Notes: generated from the sequence alone by a model not told the origin. Shown: positions 37,113 through 44,993, counted from the first letter of the stretch. The stretch is 55,366 bases of DNA from Taibaiella sp. (GCA_021740995.1 JAIOYR010000016.1:1-55366); one strand, 5' to 3'. Program-made: numbers and translations.

Positions 37113-37190
37113 ATCAAGATGAAAGCCGCCGGGAGACGGAGTCGTATTTGTTGTTCCGGATGCGCTACGCTAACATCCAGGAACAACGGC
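37113..37190 (+). repeat. 78-bp direct repeat, left copy (R1)
   Basis: This 78-bp stretch aligns without gaps to 42205-42282 with 69 identical positions. It contains a stem-loop in which GTTGTTCCGGATG pairs with CATCCAGGAACAAC around the loop CGCTACGCTAA. It could be a mobile-element end or a dispersed hairpin repeat. Confidence 0.8.
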
Positions 37191-37276
37191 TAAAGTCCTA
37201 TTTGTAGAACTAAATAATTAATAACCAAAGTTCAACTCATGTATATGTGCGTATCTTTATAGTCATTTAGAATTCA

Positions 37277-39733
37277 ATGAATGTAGGCGTTCAACAGAAA
37301 CTTGCACCGATTAGGTACATGTTTTTGATACTTCCGGATAGTACAAACCGATTGGAAAGAGCAATGGAATTAGCGTTTTCAGTCTGGGGCGGCATATTCA
37401 GTCCAATCATTCCCTATTATGCAGAACTTACAGAACAATTCCGATTGGAATATGGAATTGATATCACCACACCAGACTTCTACATTAACACAATTAATAA
37501 TTATGACCCAGATGTTTTAATTGTTGATGAAGAAGTGGATATTGAATTTGTAAAATCCATAAGCAACGGAAGGCAAATTGAGCTGAACATTGAGTTTAAC
37601 GAAAATTTGTCCAACTCCAATAAAGCTACTATTTCCTATATAGATATTGCGGAACACTTTTTGAAAAATGAATTTAAATTCGTTAGAAATGATGGGGCCA
37701 AATTCTCAATTCCCAAAATTGAAGATGGGCAACTTTTATTAAAGAGCATTAAGGGTAGCATTCCAAATCGTCTCCGAGAACATACTAGAGCATTATTTCA
37801 GGGAAACCAGTCTTTTGAAGAACCGACATTGAACTGGAACACATTGCTTGATTATAGAAAAACAATAAGAGCTGATGTGACTGAATTGAACGTATATAAG
37901 TTGCGGTCTTGGCGCGATAAGCACTATCATACCGATTCTGCAATTTACTTTCTCAGGTCAAACGAGGTTAATGATTTGCTCAACTTTTGGAATTTAAGAG
38001 CTGCGGGTTGGTATGTTGTTCCAGTGCCAGTAGATAGTGACAATTATCAATTCTTTAAAGAAGTTATTGCTCACTTTATCGAGTTTACAATCAGTGAAAA
38101 TTCCTTGTCAATAAATATTCTAAAATTACTTATTGGAAATGGGATTTCTGAAACAACAGTCGAATCCACAATAAAAAAGATTGCACCAAATTTGAACGCA
38201 TACAACGTTCAAATACACTTATCCTACCAAAATTGGTTTCCTAGATTTTGGCATAGCCAAGAGGTACTTAATGCTGACCATATTACAAGTGCTACACCAT
38301 ATTTAGATACATTCTTTGACCATATTGATACTGAGGGCGACACTCTACGATTTACCCCTCACAAAATACCCTTTGAATTGCAGGATTTTAACTCTTGGAA
38401 TGAACTTTACAAGATAATAATATCGTTTTCGCTTTACGATGAATATGCCGAATACGCAGAGCTTTTACACGGTATAACTAACGACCAATTAAAACAACTT
38501 CTTAATACATTTGATTTTCGTCACTGGCGACATTCACGGACTGGCCTACATCGTACAGTAAAAAAGACAGATGATAATATTCGCTTTGACATTCCAAAAT
38601 CTGTAGACTTCTTTACCAGCTACTTCTTGAACAGAGAGCACAAACTAAATGAAACAGTAAATAGTAGACTTGCGAAGGAAGTATTAAAAAATATCGGCGG
38701 ACTTAATTGGTCACGTTTTTTTCTAACACCAACAAGGCTAAAAATCATTGAGCTTTTTGAAGGAAGTAAAGATGTATTGTACACAACTTTAACAGGAGAA
38801 ATAAAAAAACAAACGAAAGAAAATGACAATTCGTTCACACGCCATTTTATTAAACAGCTATTAGATAAAAAAATAGTTGAAATGGGTGCCCGATTAAAGT
38901 GTTCAGTTTGTGGTCAACATAGTTTTTACCTTGTATCGCAACTTTCAGAAGAATTGGTGTGCTCAGTTTGTAGAAATCAATTTGAACTGCCTACTCATAA
39001 CCCAAATTCTATAGAATGGTCATACCGTGGAATCGGACCCTTTTCACGAAATAACAAGGCTGATGGCATTATGTCGGTTTTTGCAACATTAAAACTATTT
39101 AAGGACGAATTCACTAATATAGATGGTAGAATGTCTGCACTAATTGGGTTTGAATTAATAAAAGTTGGGGTAGAAAGAGAGGTAAATCCTAAAGAAATAG
39201 ATTTGGCAATTTTATTACAGGACAAATTTGATAATGAAAAAGAACCGATCCTTTTGTTTTGTGAGTGTAAAACTTACATAAGAATTATAGATAAGGATGT
39301 TGAAAGGATGAAAATACTAGGAGAGGAGTTTCCCGGTGCAGTTTTATCATTTGCTACCTTGAATGCAACTCTTGAAGATTCGGAAATTAATTTAATTGCA
39401 AACCTTGCACGACACTTTCAAACAGGAAGCGGAAATCGGCCAAGAAATTCAGTTTTGATTTTGACAGGTAAAGAACTATTAAATACTGAATTTAGAGACG
39501 CTTTTAAGGCATATAAAGATGATCTAAAACCCTTTCATTTATATCATGACTATATTGGCCGACTCTCGGATTTGAGTGTAAAAAAACACTTGAAAATTAG
39601 AACTTGGCCAGAGATAAAAGAAGATGAACGGAATGATGAGATTCAAAGAAGAAAATCAATAGCCTTAATCGTAAAAAGTTTAGACGATAGGCTAAAGTTC
39701 GACCCAATAGCATGGACACCTCATTCTTCTTAA
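37277..39733 (+). CDS. Unrecognised 818-aa protein with zinc ribbon and putative PD-(D/E)xK nuclease domain
   Basis: I do not recognise this as a named family. The AT-rich gene encodes 818 residues. Visible parts are as follows. An N-terminal domain carries RLERAMELAFSVWGGIFSPI followed by IPYYAE (about 25-50). A long middle has no known domain. A winged-helix-like stretch RLKIIELFEGSKDVLYTTLT follows (about 487-506), with FIKQLLDKKIVEMGARLKC after it. A CxxC...CxxC zinc ribbon is formed by CSVCG and CSVCR (about 538-565). The C-terminal region has KEIDLAILLQDK and then LLFCECKTYIR (about 640-675), a D...ExK pattern as in PD-(D/E)xK nucleases. No signal peptide or membrane helix is seen. It precedes darTG and lies inside the repeat-bracketed segment, so a defence role is inferred. 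Confidence 0.75.
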   Translation: MNVGVQQKLAPIRYMFLILPDSTNRLERAMELAFSVWGGIFSPIIPYYAELTEQFRLEYGIDITTPDFYINTINNYDPDVLIVDEEVDIEFVKSISNGRQIELNIEFNENLSNSNKATISYIDIAEHFLKNEFKFVRNDGAKFSIPKIEDGQLLLKSIKGSIPNRLREHTRALFQGNQSFEEPTLNWNTLLDYRKTIRADVTELNVYKLRSWRDKHYHTDSAIYFLRSNEVNDLLNFWNLRAAGWYVVPVPVDSDNYQFFKEVIAHFIEFTISENSLSINILKLLIGNGISETTVESTIKKIAPNLNAYNVQIHLSYQNWFPRFWHSQEVLNADHITSATPYLDTFFDHIDTEGDTLRFTPHKIPFELQDFNSWNELYKIIISFSLYDEYAEYAELLHGITNDQLKQLLNTFDFRHWRHSRTGLHRTVKKTDDNIRFDIPKSVDFFTSYFLNREHKLNETVNSRLAKEVLKNIGGLNWSRFFLTPTRLKIIELFEGSKDVLYTTLTGEIKKQTKENDNSFTRHFIKQLLDKKIVEMGARLKCSVCGQHSFYLVSQLSEELVCSVCRNQFELPTHNPNSIEWSYRGIGPFSRNNKADGIMSVFATLKLFKDEFTNIDGRMSALIGFELIKVGVEREVNPKEIDLAILLQDKFDNEKEPILLFCECKTYIRIIDKDVERMKILGEEFPGAVLSFATLNATLEDSEINLIANLARHFQTGSGNRPRNSVLILTGKELLNTEFRDAFKAYKDDLKPFHLYHDYIGRLSDLSVKKHLKIRTWPEIKEDERNDEIQRRKSIALIVKSLDDRLKFDPIAWTPHSS

Positions 39734-40118
39734 TATTTACATGGGCAAGAAGCAGCTAATTCTTTAAAATACTGAATCGACCGCTAATCCCCCGCAATAA
39801 TCTTCAAAACCTGTCCCTTACAGCCCGCAGTATAATGAAATCCCCACCTGGCGCGGGTTTTGTCGTTCGATGTTGTCCCTTTATTGGTCGAAAATCTGTA
39901 CCAACGATGTATATCCACCCGATCCACAGTCTATCTGTTTACAATTCTTATTTGGTAACGATTTCTATATTTTTATTAGCGTTGGCGATAATTTCCGTCT
40001 TTAATTTCAATCAATGTCAATACCGATATTGAAACTCGGCACGAAATTGTTGATATTCTAAATGGAATTTTTGATGTAGTTGAATGAGATATAAAGGTAA
40101 AGAATTAATATTGTATCA
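39734..40118. other. Non-coding region between the 818-aa gene and darT
   Basis: About 385 bp. It contains repeat copy A (39791-39870) and otherwise no gene. No convincing promoter was seen before darT, although the gap is long enough for one. Confidence 0.4.
39791..39870. repeat. Diverged intergenic repeat, copy A
   Basis: This 80-bp block aligns without gaps to copy C (42451-42530) with 56 of 80 positions identical. Shared words include TCTTC, CTGTCCC, CCGCAG, AATGAAA, GCGCGGGTT and CGTTCGA. It lies at the left edge of darTG. Confidence 0.65.
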
Positions 40119-40769
40119 ATGCCTGGTAAGCAACCTGAAATATTGAGATTGTATAGAATAGTTCACATTAGCAATGTAGACTACTTATTGCGACATGGTA
40201 TGTATACAAGACATCATCCAATGGCGGATCCCAATTATATTAATATTGGGGATAGTGGTTTGATTCAGCAAAGAAATGACTATCCAGTAGGAATAAACCC
40301 ACCGAATGGTACTCTTGGAGAATATGTGCCGTTCTATTTTGGACCTTTATCCCCGATGTTGCTAAATATTAAGACTGGACACAGAGGCGTAACTAAACGG
40401 CCTCAGGAGGATATAGTGTATATTATTTGTCGATTGGATAGGGTAATAGACAATTGTCCTGAATGGTGTTTTTCAGACGGTCATGCCAAAGACAGTTTGA
40501 CCGATTTCTACAATAACATCGCCCAGTTGAATGAGATACATTGGGATGTAGTCTCACTCAGGTATTGGAATCCCATAGAAGAATTCCCAGAACGACAAGT
40601 ACGCAAACAGGCTGAATTTCTTGTAAAAACTCACGTGCCGGTTAGCTGCATAAGTGGCATTATCGTTTTCAATGAACAAAAGCGTATTTTAGCGCAGAAA
40701 ATTGTTGCCGATTTAGGGTTGCAAATACAAATTGTAGTCAATCCCAATAATCTATTTTACTACTTATGA
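40119..40769 (+). CDS. darT: DarT DNA ADP-ribosyltransferase toxin
   Basis: DarT ADP-ribosylates thymidine bases in single-stranded DNA, using NAD+, and blocks replication. The 216-residue length fits. Family motifs are LYRIVHISNVDYLLRHGMYT (about 9-28), NIGDSGLIQQRNDYPV (about 41-56), LGEYVPFYFGPLSPMLLNI (about 66-84), FSDGHAKDSLTDFYN (about 118-132) and RKQAEFLVKTHVPVSCISGI (about 162-181). The Glu in QAEFLV is the expected catalytic residue. It overlaps darG by 4 bp (ATGA), as usual for this toxin-antitoxin pair, and acts in phage defence in studied systems. Confidence 0.94.
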   Translation: MPGKQPEILRLYRIVHISNVDYLLRHGMYTRHHPMADPNYINIGDSGLIQQRNDYPVGINPPNGTLGEYVPFYFGPLSPMLLNIKTGHRGVTKRPQEDIVYIICRLDRVIDNCPEWCFSDGHAKDSLTDFYNNIAQLNEIHWDVVSLRYWNPIEEFPERQVRKQAEFLVKTHVPVSCISGIIVFNEQKRILAQKIVADLGLQIQIVVNPNNLFYYL

Positions 40770-41821
40770 ATTTTATAAAAGGCAATCTTCTTGATTCAGG
40801 TGCTGATGCTCTCGTTAATACCGTTAATACGGTTGGCGTTATGGGCAAAGGTATTGCATTACAGTTCAAGGATGCCTTTCCTAATAATTTTAAAGCGTAC
40901 TCGAAAGCCTGTAAGGACAAATGGTTGGTGCCTGGGAAATTATTAGTTTTTCACGAAATTGTAAAGGAAGGAAAAAAGATAATTATCAATTTCCCTACAA
41001 AAACAGAGTGGTTTCAAAAATCTAAGTACGAATATATTGAGAGCGGATTAATTGAATTGGTTTCAGTCATTAAAAAAGAAAATATAAAAAGTATTGCTAT
41101 TCCTCCCTTGGGTTGTGGAAACGGTGGATTGAAGTGGGACAAGGTAAAAGAATTGATGAAAAAATACCTATGTGCCATTGATGGTGTTGATATATTTGTT
41201 TTTGAACCTGATGATGCTGTAAAAGAACTACTTAAAAAGCAACAAGCGTCAAAAGAAGTGAAATTAACACCAGCGAGAGCCATGCTACTCTACGCTATGT
41301 TCTATTATGAATCTCTAGGTGAGAACAGTAGCTTGTTTGTTGCGAATAAACTAGCATATTTTTTACAAAGACTAGGGGAGAAAAGTTTTAGCAGGCTGCA
41401 ATTTAAGGCACACCATTATGGGCCATACAGCGTGGGGGTTGAACATGTACTCCAGAATTTGAATGGCAAATATCTTAAAGGATTGGAGCAAATGAACGTT
41501 AAAGCATTTGAGCCATTGGAATTACAATATGATAAAGCAGATGAAGTGAGCGAATACATTAAAAAGGAGTTAACGCCAGAGCAAATAGCCATAATCAGAA
41601 ACCTAACAAAACTTATTGATGGGTTTCAATCTGCTCTTTCTATTGAAATTTTAGCAAGTGTTGATTTTGTTCGTAAAACAAATCCCGGTATTGATAGGGA
41701 ACAAGTTGTTCAAACGATTCAAAATTGGTCAACTCGAAAGAGTAAGTTGTTTGGTGAAAAATACATTTCAATTGCACTGAACCATCTTGTGAAATATGAG
41801 CAGAGTATAAATATTTCGTAA
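40766..41821 (+). CDS. darG: DarG antitoxin, macrodomain DNA ADP-ribosylglycohydrolase
   Basis: A 351-residue antitoxin that removes ADP-ribose from DNA and also binds DarT. The N-terminal macrodomain (about 1-155) has DALVNTVNTVGVMGKGIALQ (about 13-32), INFPTKTEW (about 74-82), IAIPPLGCGNGGLKW (about 110-124) and a later VFEPDD. The C-terminal domain (about 165-345) begins LTPARAMLLYAMFYYESLG and includes KLAYFLQRLGEKSFSRLQFK and HHYGPYS. This is the usual DarT-neutralising region. It is translationally coupled to darT. Confidence 0.94.
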   Translation: MNFIKGNLLDSGADALVNTVNTVGVMGKGIALQFKDAFPNNFKAYSKACKDKWLVPGKLLVFHEIVKEGKKIIINFPTKTEWFQKSKYEYIESGLIELVSVIKKENIKSIAIPPLGCGNGGLKWDKVKELMKKYLCAIDGVDIFVFEPDDAVKELLKKQQASKEVKLTPARAMLLYAMFYYESLGENSSLFVANKLAYFLQRLGEKSFSRLQFKAHHYGPYSVGVEHVLQNLNGKYLKGLEQMNVKAFEPLELQYDKADEVSEYIKKELTPEQIAIIRNLTKLIDGFQSALSIEILASVDFVRKTNPGIDREQVVQTIQNWSTRKSKLFGEKYISIALNHLVKYEQSINIS

Positions 41822-41888
41822 GCCATTACTCGCACTATAAATGGTTTTATTGATCCAAATTTACTTGAGCATTTTATCGTTAAATGAC

Positions 41889-41950
41889 GTAATCGCCCGC
41901 AAATCCTCCACAAAAATCATCGAAAGATGTCCGTCCAGCCTACAAAAATG
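41889..41950. repeat. Diverged intergenic repeat, copy B
   Basis: It shares the 17-nt identical run CAAATCCTCCACAAAAA (41900-41916) with copy D (43117-43133), and TCCACAAAAATC-TCG-AAG-TGTCC with copy C. It lies just after the darG stop. Confidence 0.55.
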
Positions 41951-41990
41951 TAAGGGCTGTCCTGAAAATAGTAAGTCTGCGAAACGCTTA

Positions 41991-42120
41991 CTACTCATGG
42001 TCAATAATCTGCCGGAAAAAAGCAAGAACCTCGGTATATATGAGCCGATCAGTGCCATGCCCGGTATGAGGGTATGTCTTAAATGTGGCATTCACCTTGT
42101 TTGCCGCATATATAGCTTCG
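41991..42120 (-). pseudogene. C-terminal remnant of an alpha/beta hydrolase
   Basis: On the minus strand about 40 residues before a TAG stop read YAANKVNATFKTYPHTGHGT and DRLIYTEVLAFFRQIIDHE. This looks like the end of an alpha/beta hydrolase, where the His of TGHG would be the catalytic-triad His. The upstream part of the frame (to 42209) is unrelated to the fold, so only the tail is left. Confidence 0.4.
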
Positions 42121-42204
42121 CACCTGGAAAATCTGTCTGGCAACTTTTTTTGCGAAAACTGATTGAAAACGGTTGCAGAGGGTTCGGGAGGAAAATAGAG
42201 CGGC

Positions 42205-42282
42205 ATCAAAGTGAAGGCCGTCGGGAGACGGAGTTATATTTGTAGTTCCGGATGTGCTACGCTAACATCCGGGAACAACGGC
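42205..42282 (+). repeat. 78-bp direct repeat, right copy (R2)
   Basis: Gapless match (69/78) to R1 at 37113-37190, in the same orientation. The stem-loop is kept: AGTTCCGGATG pairs with CATCCGGGAACAA around the loop TGCTACGCTAA. Confidence 0.8.
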
Positions 42283-42319
42283 ATTAGCTTAAGGAGTTTT
42301 CAAATTGCGTACCCTTTTT

Positions 42320-42414
42320 CAACCCTTTCAGGGTTGGTGTTTTCTAACGTTATTCCGCCGGTGAAACCCCCGATAGCTATCGGGGGCTATTCCTATTCAA
42401 GCCCTATAGGCTTG
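42320..42414. repeat. Three tandem hairpins with a 20-bp palindrome
   Basis: CAACCC-TTTCA-GGGTTG (42320-42336), the perfect palindrome CCCCCGATAGCTATCGGGGG (42367-42386), and CAAGCC-CTATA-GGCTTG (42398-42414) follow one another in 95 bp. It resembles a structured dispersed intergenic element rather than a single terminator. Confidence 0.6.
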
Positions 42415-42450
42415 CTTAAGTTAATGACATTGGCGTTTGCTCTGAATTAT

Positions 42451-42530
42451 TCCACAAAAATCTTCGGAAGCTGTCCCACTCTCGCCGCAGCAAAATGAAA
42501 CCATTGCACGGCGCGGGTTATAACGTTCGA
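42451..42530. repeat. Diverged intergenic repeat, copy C
   Basis: An 80-bp block matching copy A with 56 of 80 identical. It lies 42 bp beyond the 3' end of the RelE toxin gene. Confidence 0.65.
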
Positions 42531-42572
42531 AAAATCCCATTGGTGGTAACCGTAGGCTTACAAAAATGGCAC

Positions 42573-42839
42573 CTAAGGAAAATAGCGATAAATGTCTTTT
42601 CGGTGCGCAAAAATGACCAGTCGCACAATATTGTCCGACACCGTAATACCTAAACGGTAGTCTCCAATTCTGATACGGTAGGCATTGTCCGCACCTGACA
42701 TAGTTTTCAAACTGCTAATCTCTGAAATATTATCAGCCAATTGTATCTTCAGAATGATCTGTTCAATACGGGAGGCAAGAATTTTATCTTTTATCTTGCT
42801 GATGTCTTTATTAAAAGAAGCGGTAGTGACAACAAGCAT
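42573..42839 (-). CDS. RelE/ParE family toxin
   Basis: An 88-residue protein of the RelE superfamily. The pattern is SFNKDISKIKDKILASRIEQ (about 8-27), LKTMSGADNAYRIRIGDYRL (about 44-63) and VIFAHRKDIYRYFP at the C-terminus. Members cleave mRNA on the ribosome or inhibit gyrase. It follows its antitoxin with a 4-bp gap on the minus strand. Confidence 0.88.
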   Translation of the reverse strand: MLVVTTASFNKDISKIKDKILASRIEQIILKIQLADNISEISSLKTMSGADNAYRIRIGDYRLGITVSDNIVRLVIFAHRKDIYRYFP

Positions 42840-42843
42840 TGGA

Positions 42844-43053
42844 CTATTTTGATTTTATCCTGCTTAAAATATCAAGTGCACCTTCCACCGGCAGAGCAGG
42901 CTCTTCATTTCTGGACTCCATCATTGTCAACAAAGCCCAATCCTCCTTCTGCTGATCGGTGAGTATCATGGCTTTGAAACTTAATTTTTTGGCCAAATCA
43001 AGGAATAACTTTGCCGAAGACTTATCATCAACATTTATAACAATCGTACTCAT
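42844..43053 (-). CDS. Antitoxin of the RelE pair
   Basis: A 69-residue protein with an N-terminal strand-like segment TIVINVDDKSSAKLFLDLAK and an acidic/hydrophobic C-terminal part (WALLTMMESRNEEPALPVEG), as expected for a toxin-wrapping tail. Its place directly upstream of the RelE gene supports the role. On the minus strand TAACTTTG (43086-43079) is a good -7 element 25 bp before the ATG. Confidence 0.75.
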   Translation of the reverse strand: MSTIVINVDDKSSAKLFLDLAKKLSFKAMILTDQQKEDWALLTMMESRNEEPALPVEGALDILSRIKSK

Positions 43054-43078
43054 TTGCCTGGTTGTTTTAAACCTCTTA

Positions 43079-43086
43079 CAAAGTTA
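43079..43086 (-). promoter_or_regulatory. Putative -7 element of the RelE toxin-antitoxin operon (TAACTTTG)
   Basis: It matches TAnnTTTG on the minus strand and lies 25 bp before the antitoxin ATG. A correctly spaced TTG was not found. Confidence 0.4.
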
Positions 43087-43110
43087 GGTGTTTGTTTGGA
43101 AACGCTTAAC

Positions 43111-43155
43111 AGCCCTCAAATCCTCCACAAAAAATCTTTATAAGGTGTCTCTTTC
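43111..43155. repeat. Diverged intergenic repeat, copy D
   Basis: It shares a 17-nt identical run with copy B (43117-43133). It lies between the toxin-antitoxin promoter and the 3' end of the Wzi-like gene, which is the right edge of the accessory region. Confidence 0.5.
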
Positions 43156-43199
43156 ACTCCCTAAATCACGTTAGGCCCCCATTTATAGGTACTTGCTGA

Positions 43200-44993
43200 T
43201 TAAAAGAAATCATACGCCCTTCTGGCAGCATTTATCCTTACTCCGAAGTATACATAAGTGGTGCTGAGTGCACTGGTGGTAACACCGGTGGTAGATGAGT
43301 GCGGGTAACGGTTGTCTACATTCTGATAGTTGCGGTATACACCACCACAGTCTACAAACATATTGCGGCGTATCTGGTAAGACAGGTTGAGGCTGGCTAT
43401 TTTACAGTTGCTCTCTGTACCGTTTATCATAGCTACACCATACTGCGTGGTAGCCGTAGGGTAGGCTTTGAATATGTTATTGCCATAGTTGGTGCTGCCT
43501 GTATCGTTGCCACGTATGTAGTAGGTAGCACGTGCAGTAACTGTGAGGTTCTTCATGGGCTGGTAGCGTATCTGCCCGATAGCTTTGATGAAGCCCGAGC
43601 CCAGTGGGTCGGCCAGTGGCTGGTTGTAGTTGGTATAGTTGGCTATAGTATCCTGTGCCGAGTAGGTGTAGGGGCGGACGGCATCTACCTCGCCCTGCAG
43701 GTCCAGGTTTTTCAGACCAAAAGCATTGAAGTATTTGCCGCCCATCTGCACACCCCACTTGTTGCCATACCATTTGTTGCCGCCGGTAAGCTCTTTTATC
43801 CTGAACTCATTGAGCAGGAACTGACCGTATAACTGAAAGCGCTGTGCAATAAGTGCCTTTGCGCTCATGCCCAGTATAGACTTGTCGCCTGCGCCATTGT
43901 AGCGGCTCATAGCAGTGCTGAGTATCACAGGGTTGAGGTAAGATATTTCGTAGCCACCTGTTCTTGCAAATACCTGCGATTCGAACAGACCCACATTGAG
44001 CCAGCGGGTGGCATTGAGGTTGAGGTAGCGCATCGTAGAGTACTTGTGTGGCAATATGCGGTCGGCACCTTTTACATACTGTGGTGTGAGCTCCAGATAC
44101 AGACACTCATAATTGAGCTTCCAGATACGCGCCTGCAGCCTCATATAGGGCATGTTGGATGAATTGTCTGTAAGGAAGAGGCTGGTAAAACCATCGCCAA
44201 AGAAGTTTTTCCCAAAACCGAATGTGGCATTCAGGTGGTTCTTTACAATGTCTGCATTTACATAGCCGCTTACCTGCAGGTAGTCATACGCCCCAAACTG
44301 GTTTACACTCTTTTTGAAATAGTCGGCACCCGGCACTGCTTCCAGCTTTCTTTGTGCCCAGTTGTTTACGTGGTAGGGCAGCTTTTCCTGGTTATCGGTT
44401 ATCATGGTGTAGAAGCCTATTTTTTTGCCTATCCAGCCGCGCGCCTCAGCACCCTGGCTATTGGCAGTAGTCATTTTGGGTATTGTTGTTTTTGTAACCG
44501 GGTCTGCAGCCGGGCTATTATTCTGCATCAGCACCTGGCCGCTCAGCACCGGATTTACCACCACGAAGAAATTATTGGTTTTTACGTAAGCGAAATTGTA
44601 CTGTGTTTTGTAGAAGGTATTGAGCAGCGAGCGCTTTGAGCGGATAGCACCGTTTTCGTCGCCAGCCCACTCGCCACTTTCAGACACCATCTGCTGCATA
44701 TTGTAGTAGTCAATTTTGCTCATGTTTTTCTGCAGTTTAGCATTGTCCACAACTTCTATTACGTCTACACCACTGTCACGCTTTGGCTGAATAGACTCTA
44801 TAAAATGCACGGCATTCCTCCTCGATTCCGGCTTACTGCCATTGGCAAGGCTATCGCAAAACCGGCCGGTAAGTGTCTCCCAGCGGTCCAGATTGTGATA
44901 GCCCTCTGAGCCCAGCGGTAAAAACGTGGTTTGCGCTGAAGCGAAAAAGGCAATGAATACGAATAGCGGGAGTAATATGGCTTTTTTAAGCAT
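43200..44993 (-). CDS. Capsule assembly Wzi-like outer membrane beta-barrel protein
   Basis: A 597-residue exported protein with the signal peptide MLKKAILLPLFVFIAFFASA. The N-terminal region has a short soluble part (about 22-100). A large beta-barrel follows with alternating strands ending in an aromatic residue (final AYDFF). FGFGKNFFGDGFTSLFLTDN (about 258-277) matches the Wzi-type motif in Bacteroidota capsule-assembly proteins. It is monocistronic and divergent from dihydroorotase. Confidence 0.8.
   Translation of the reverse strand: MLKKAILLPLFVFIAFFASAQTTFLPLGSEGYHNLDRWETLTGRFCDSLANGSKPESRRNAVHFIESIQPKRDSGVDVIEVVDNAKLQKNMSKIDYYNMQQMVSESGEWAGDENGAIRSKRSLLNTFYKTQYNFAYVKTNNFFVVVNPVLSGQVLMQNNSPAADPVTKTTIPKMTTANSQGAEARGWIGKKIGFYTMITDNQEKLPYHVNNWAQRKLEAVPGADYFKKSVNQFGAYDYLQVSGYVNADIVKNHLNATFGFGKNFFGDGFTSLFLTDNSSNMPYMRLQARIWKLNYECLYLELTPQYVKGADRILPHKYSTMRYLNLNATRWLNVGLFESQVFARTGGYEISYLNPVILSTAMSRYNGAGDKSILGMSAKALIAQRFQLYGQFLLNEFRIKELTGGNKWYGNKWGVQMGGKYFNAFGLKNLDLQGEVDAVRPYTYSAQDTIANYTNYNQPLADPLGSGFIKAIGQIRYQPMKNLTVTARATYYIRGNDTGSTNYGNNIFKAYPTATTQYGVAMINGTESNCKIASLNLSYQIRRNMFVDCGGVYRNYQNVDNRYPHSSTTGVTTSALSTTYVYFGVRINAARRAYDFF

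Larger units (their letters stand above)
36701..37276. other. Non-coding region left of the accessory island
   Basis: About 575 bp without a credible gene. It holds four TTGCGCA(A) palindromes (36763-36862) and the left 78-bp direct repeat with its hairpin (37113-37190). TATCTTTA (37252-37259), one base off the -7 consensus, lies 17 bp before the next gene. A minus-strand frame at 36803-37186 is Pro/Arg/His-rich and looks spurious. Confidence 0.5.
41822..42572. other. Repeat-rich non-coding region between darG and the RelE toxin
   Basis: About 750 bp with no intact gene. From left to right: repeat copy B (41889-41950), a degenerate hydrolase C-terminal fragment on the minus strand (41991 to about 42120), the right 78-bp direct repeat (42205-42282), three tandem hairpins (42320-42414) and repeat copy C (42451-42530). 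It looks like an accumulation site of mobile or repeat sequence. Confidence 0.55.

Noticed and set aside
36803-37186. 127-residue minus-strand open frame over the left repeat
   Set aside because: Pro/Arg/His-rich with no domain character, overlaps the hairpin repeat R1 and repeat-like DNA; judged spurious.
37113-43155. CRISPR array or integron cassette array
   Set aside because: The repeats are few, diverged and irregularly spaced, with no cas gene. No integron integrase or canonical attC core (GTTRRRY with its partner) was seen, so integron is kept only as a loose idea.
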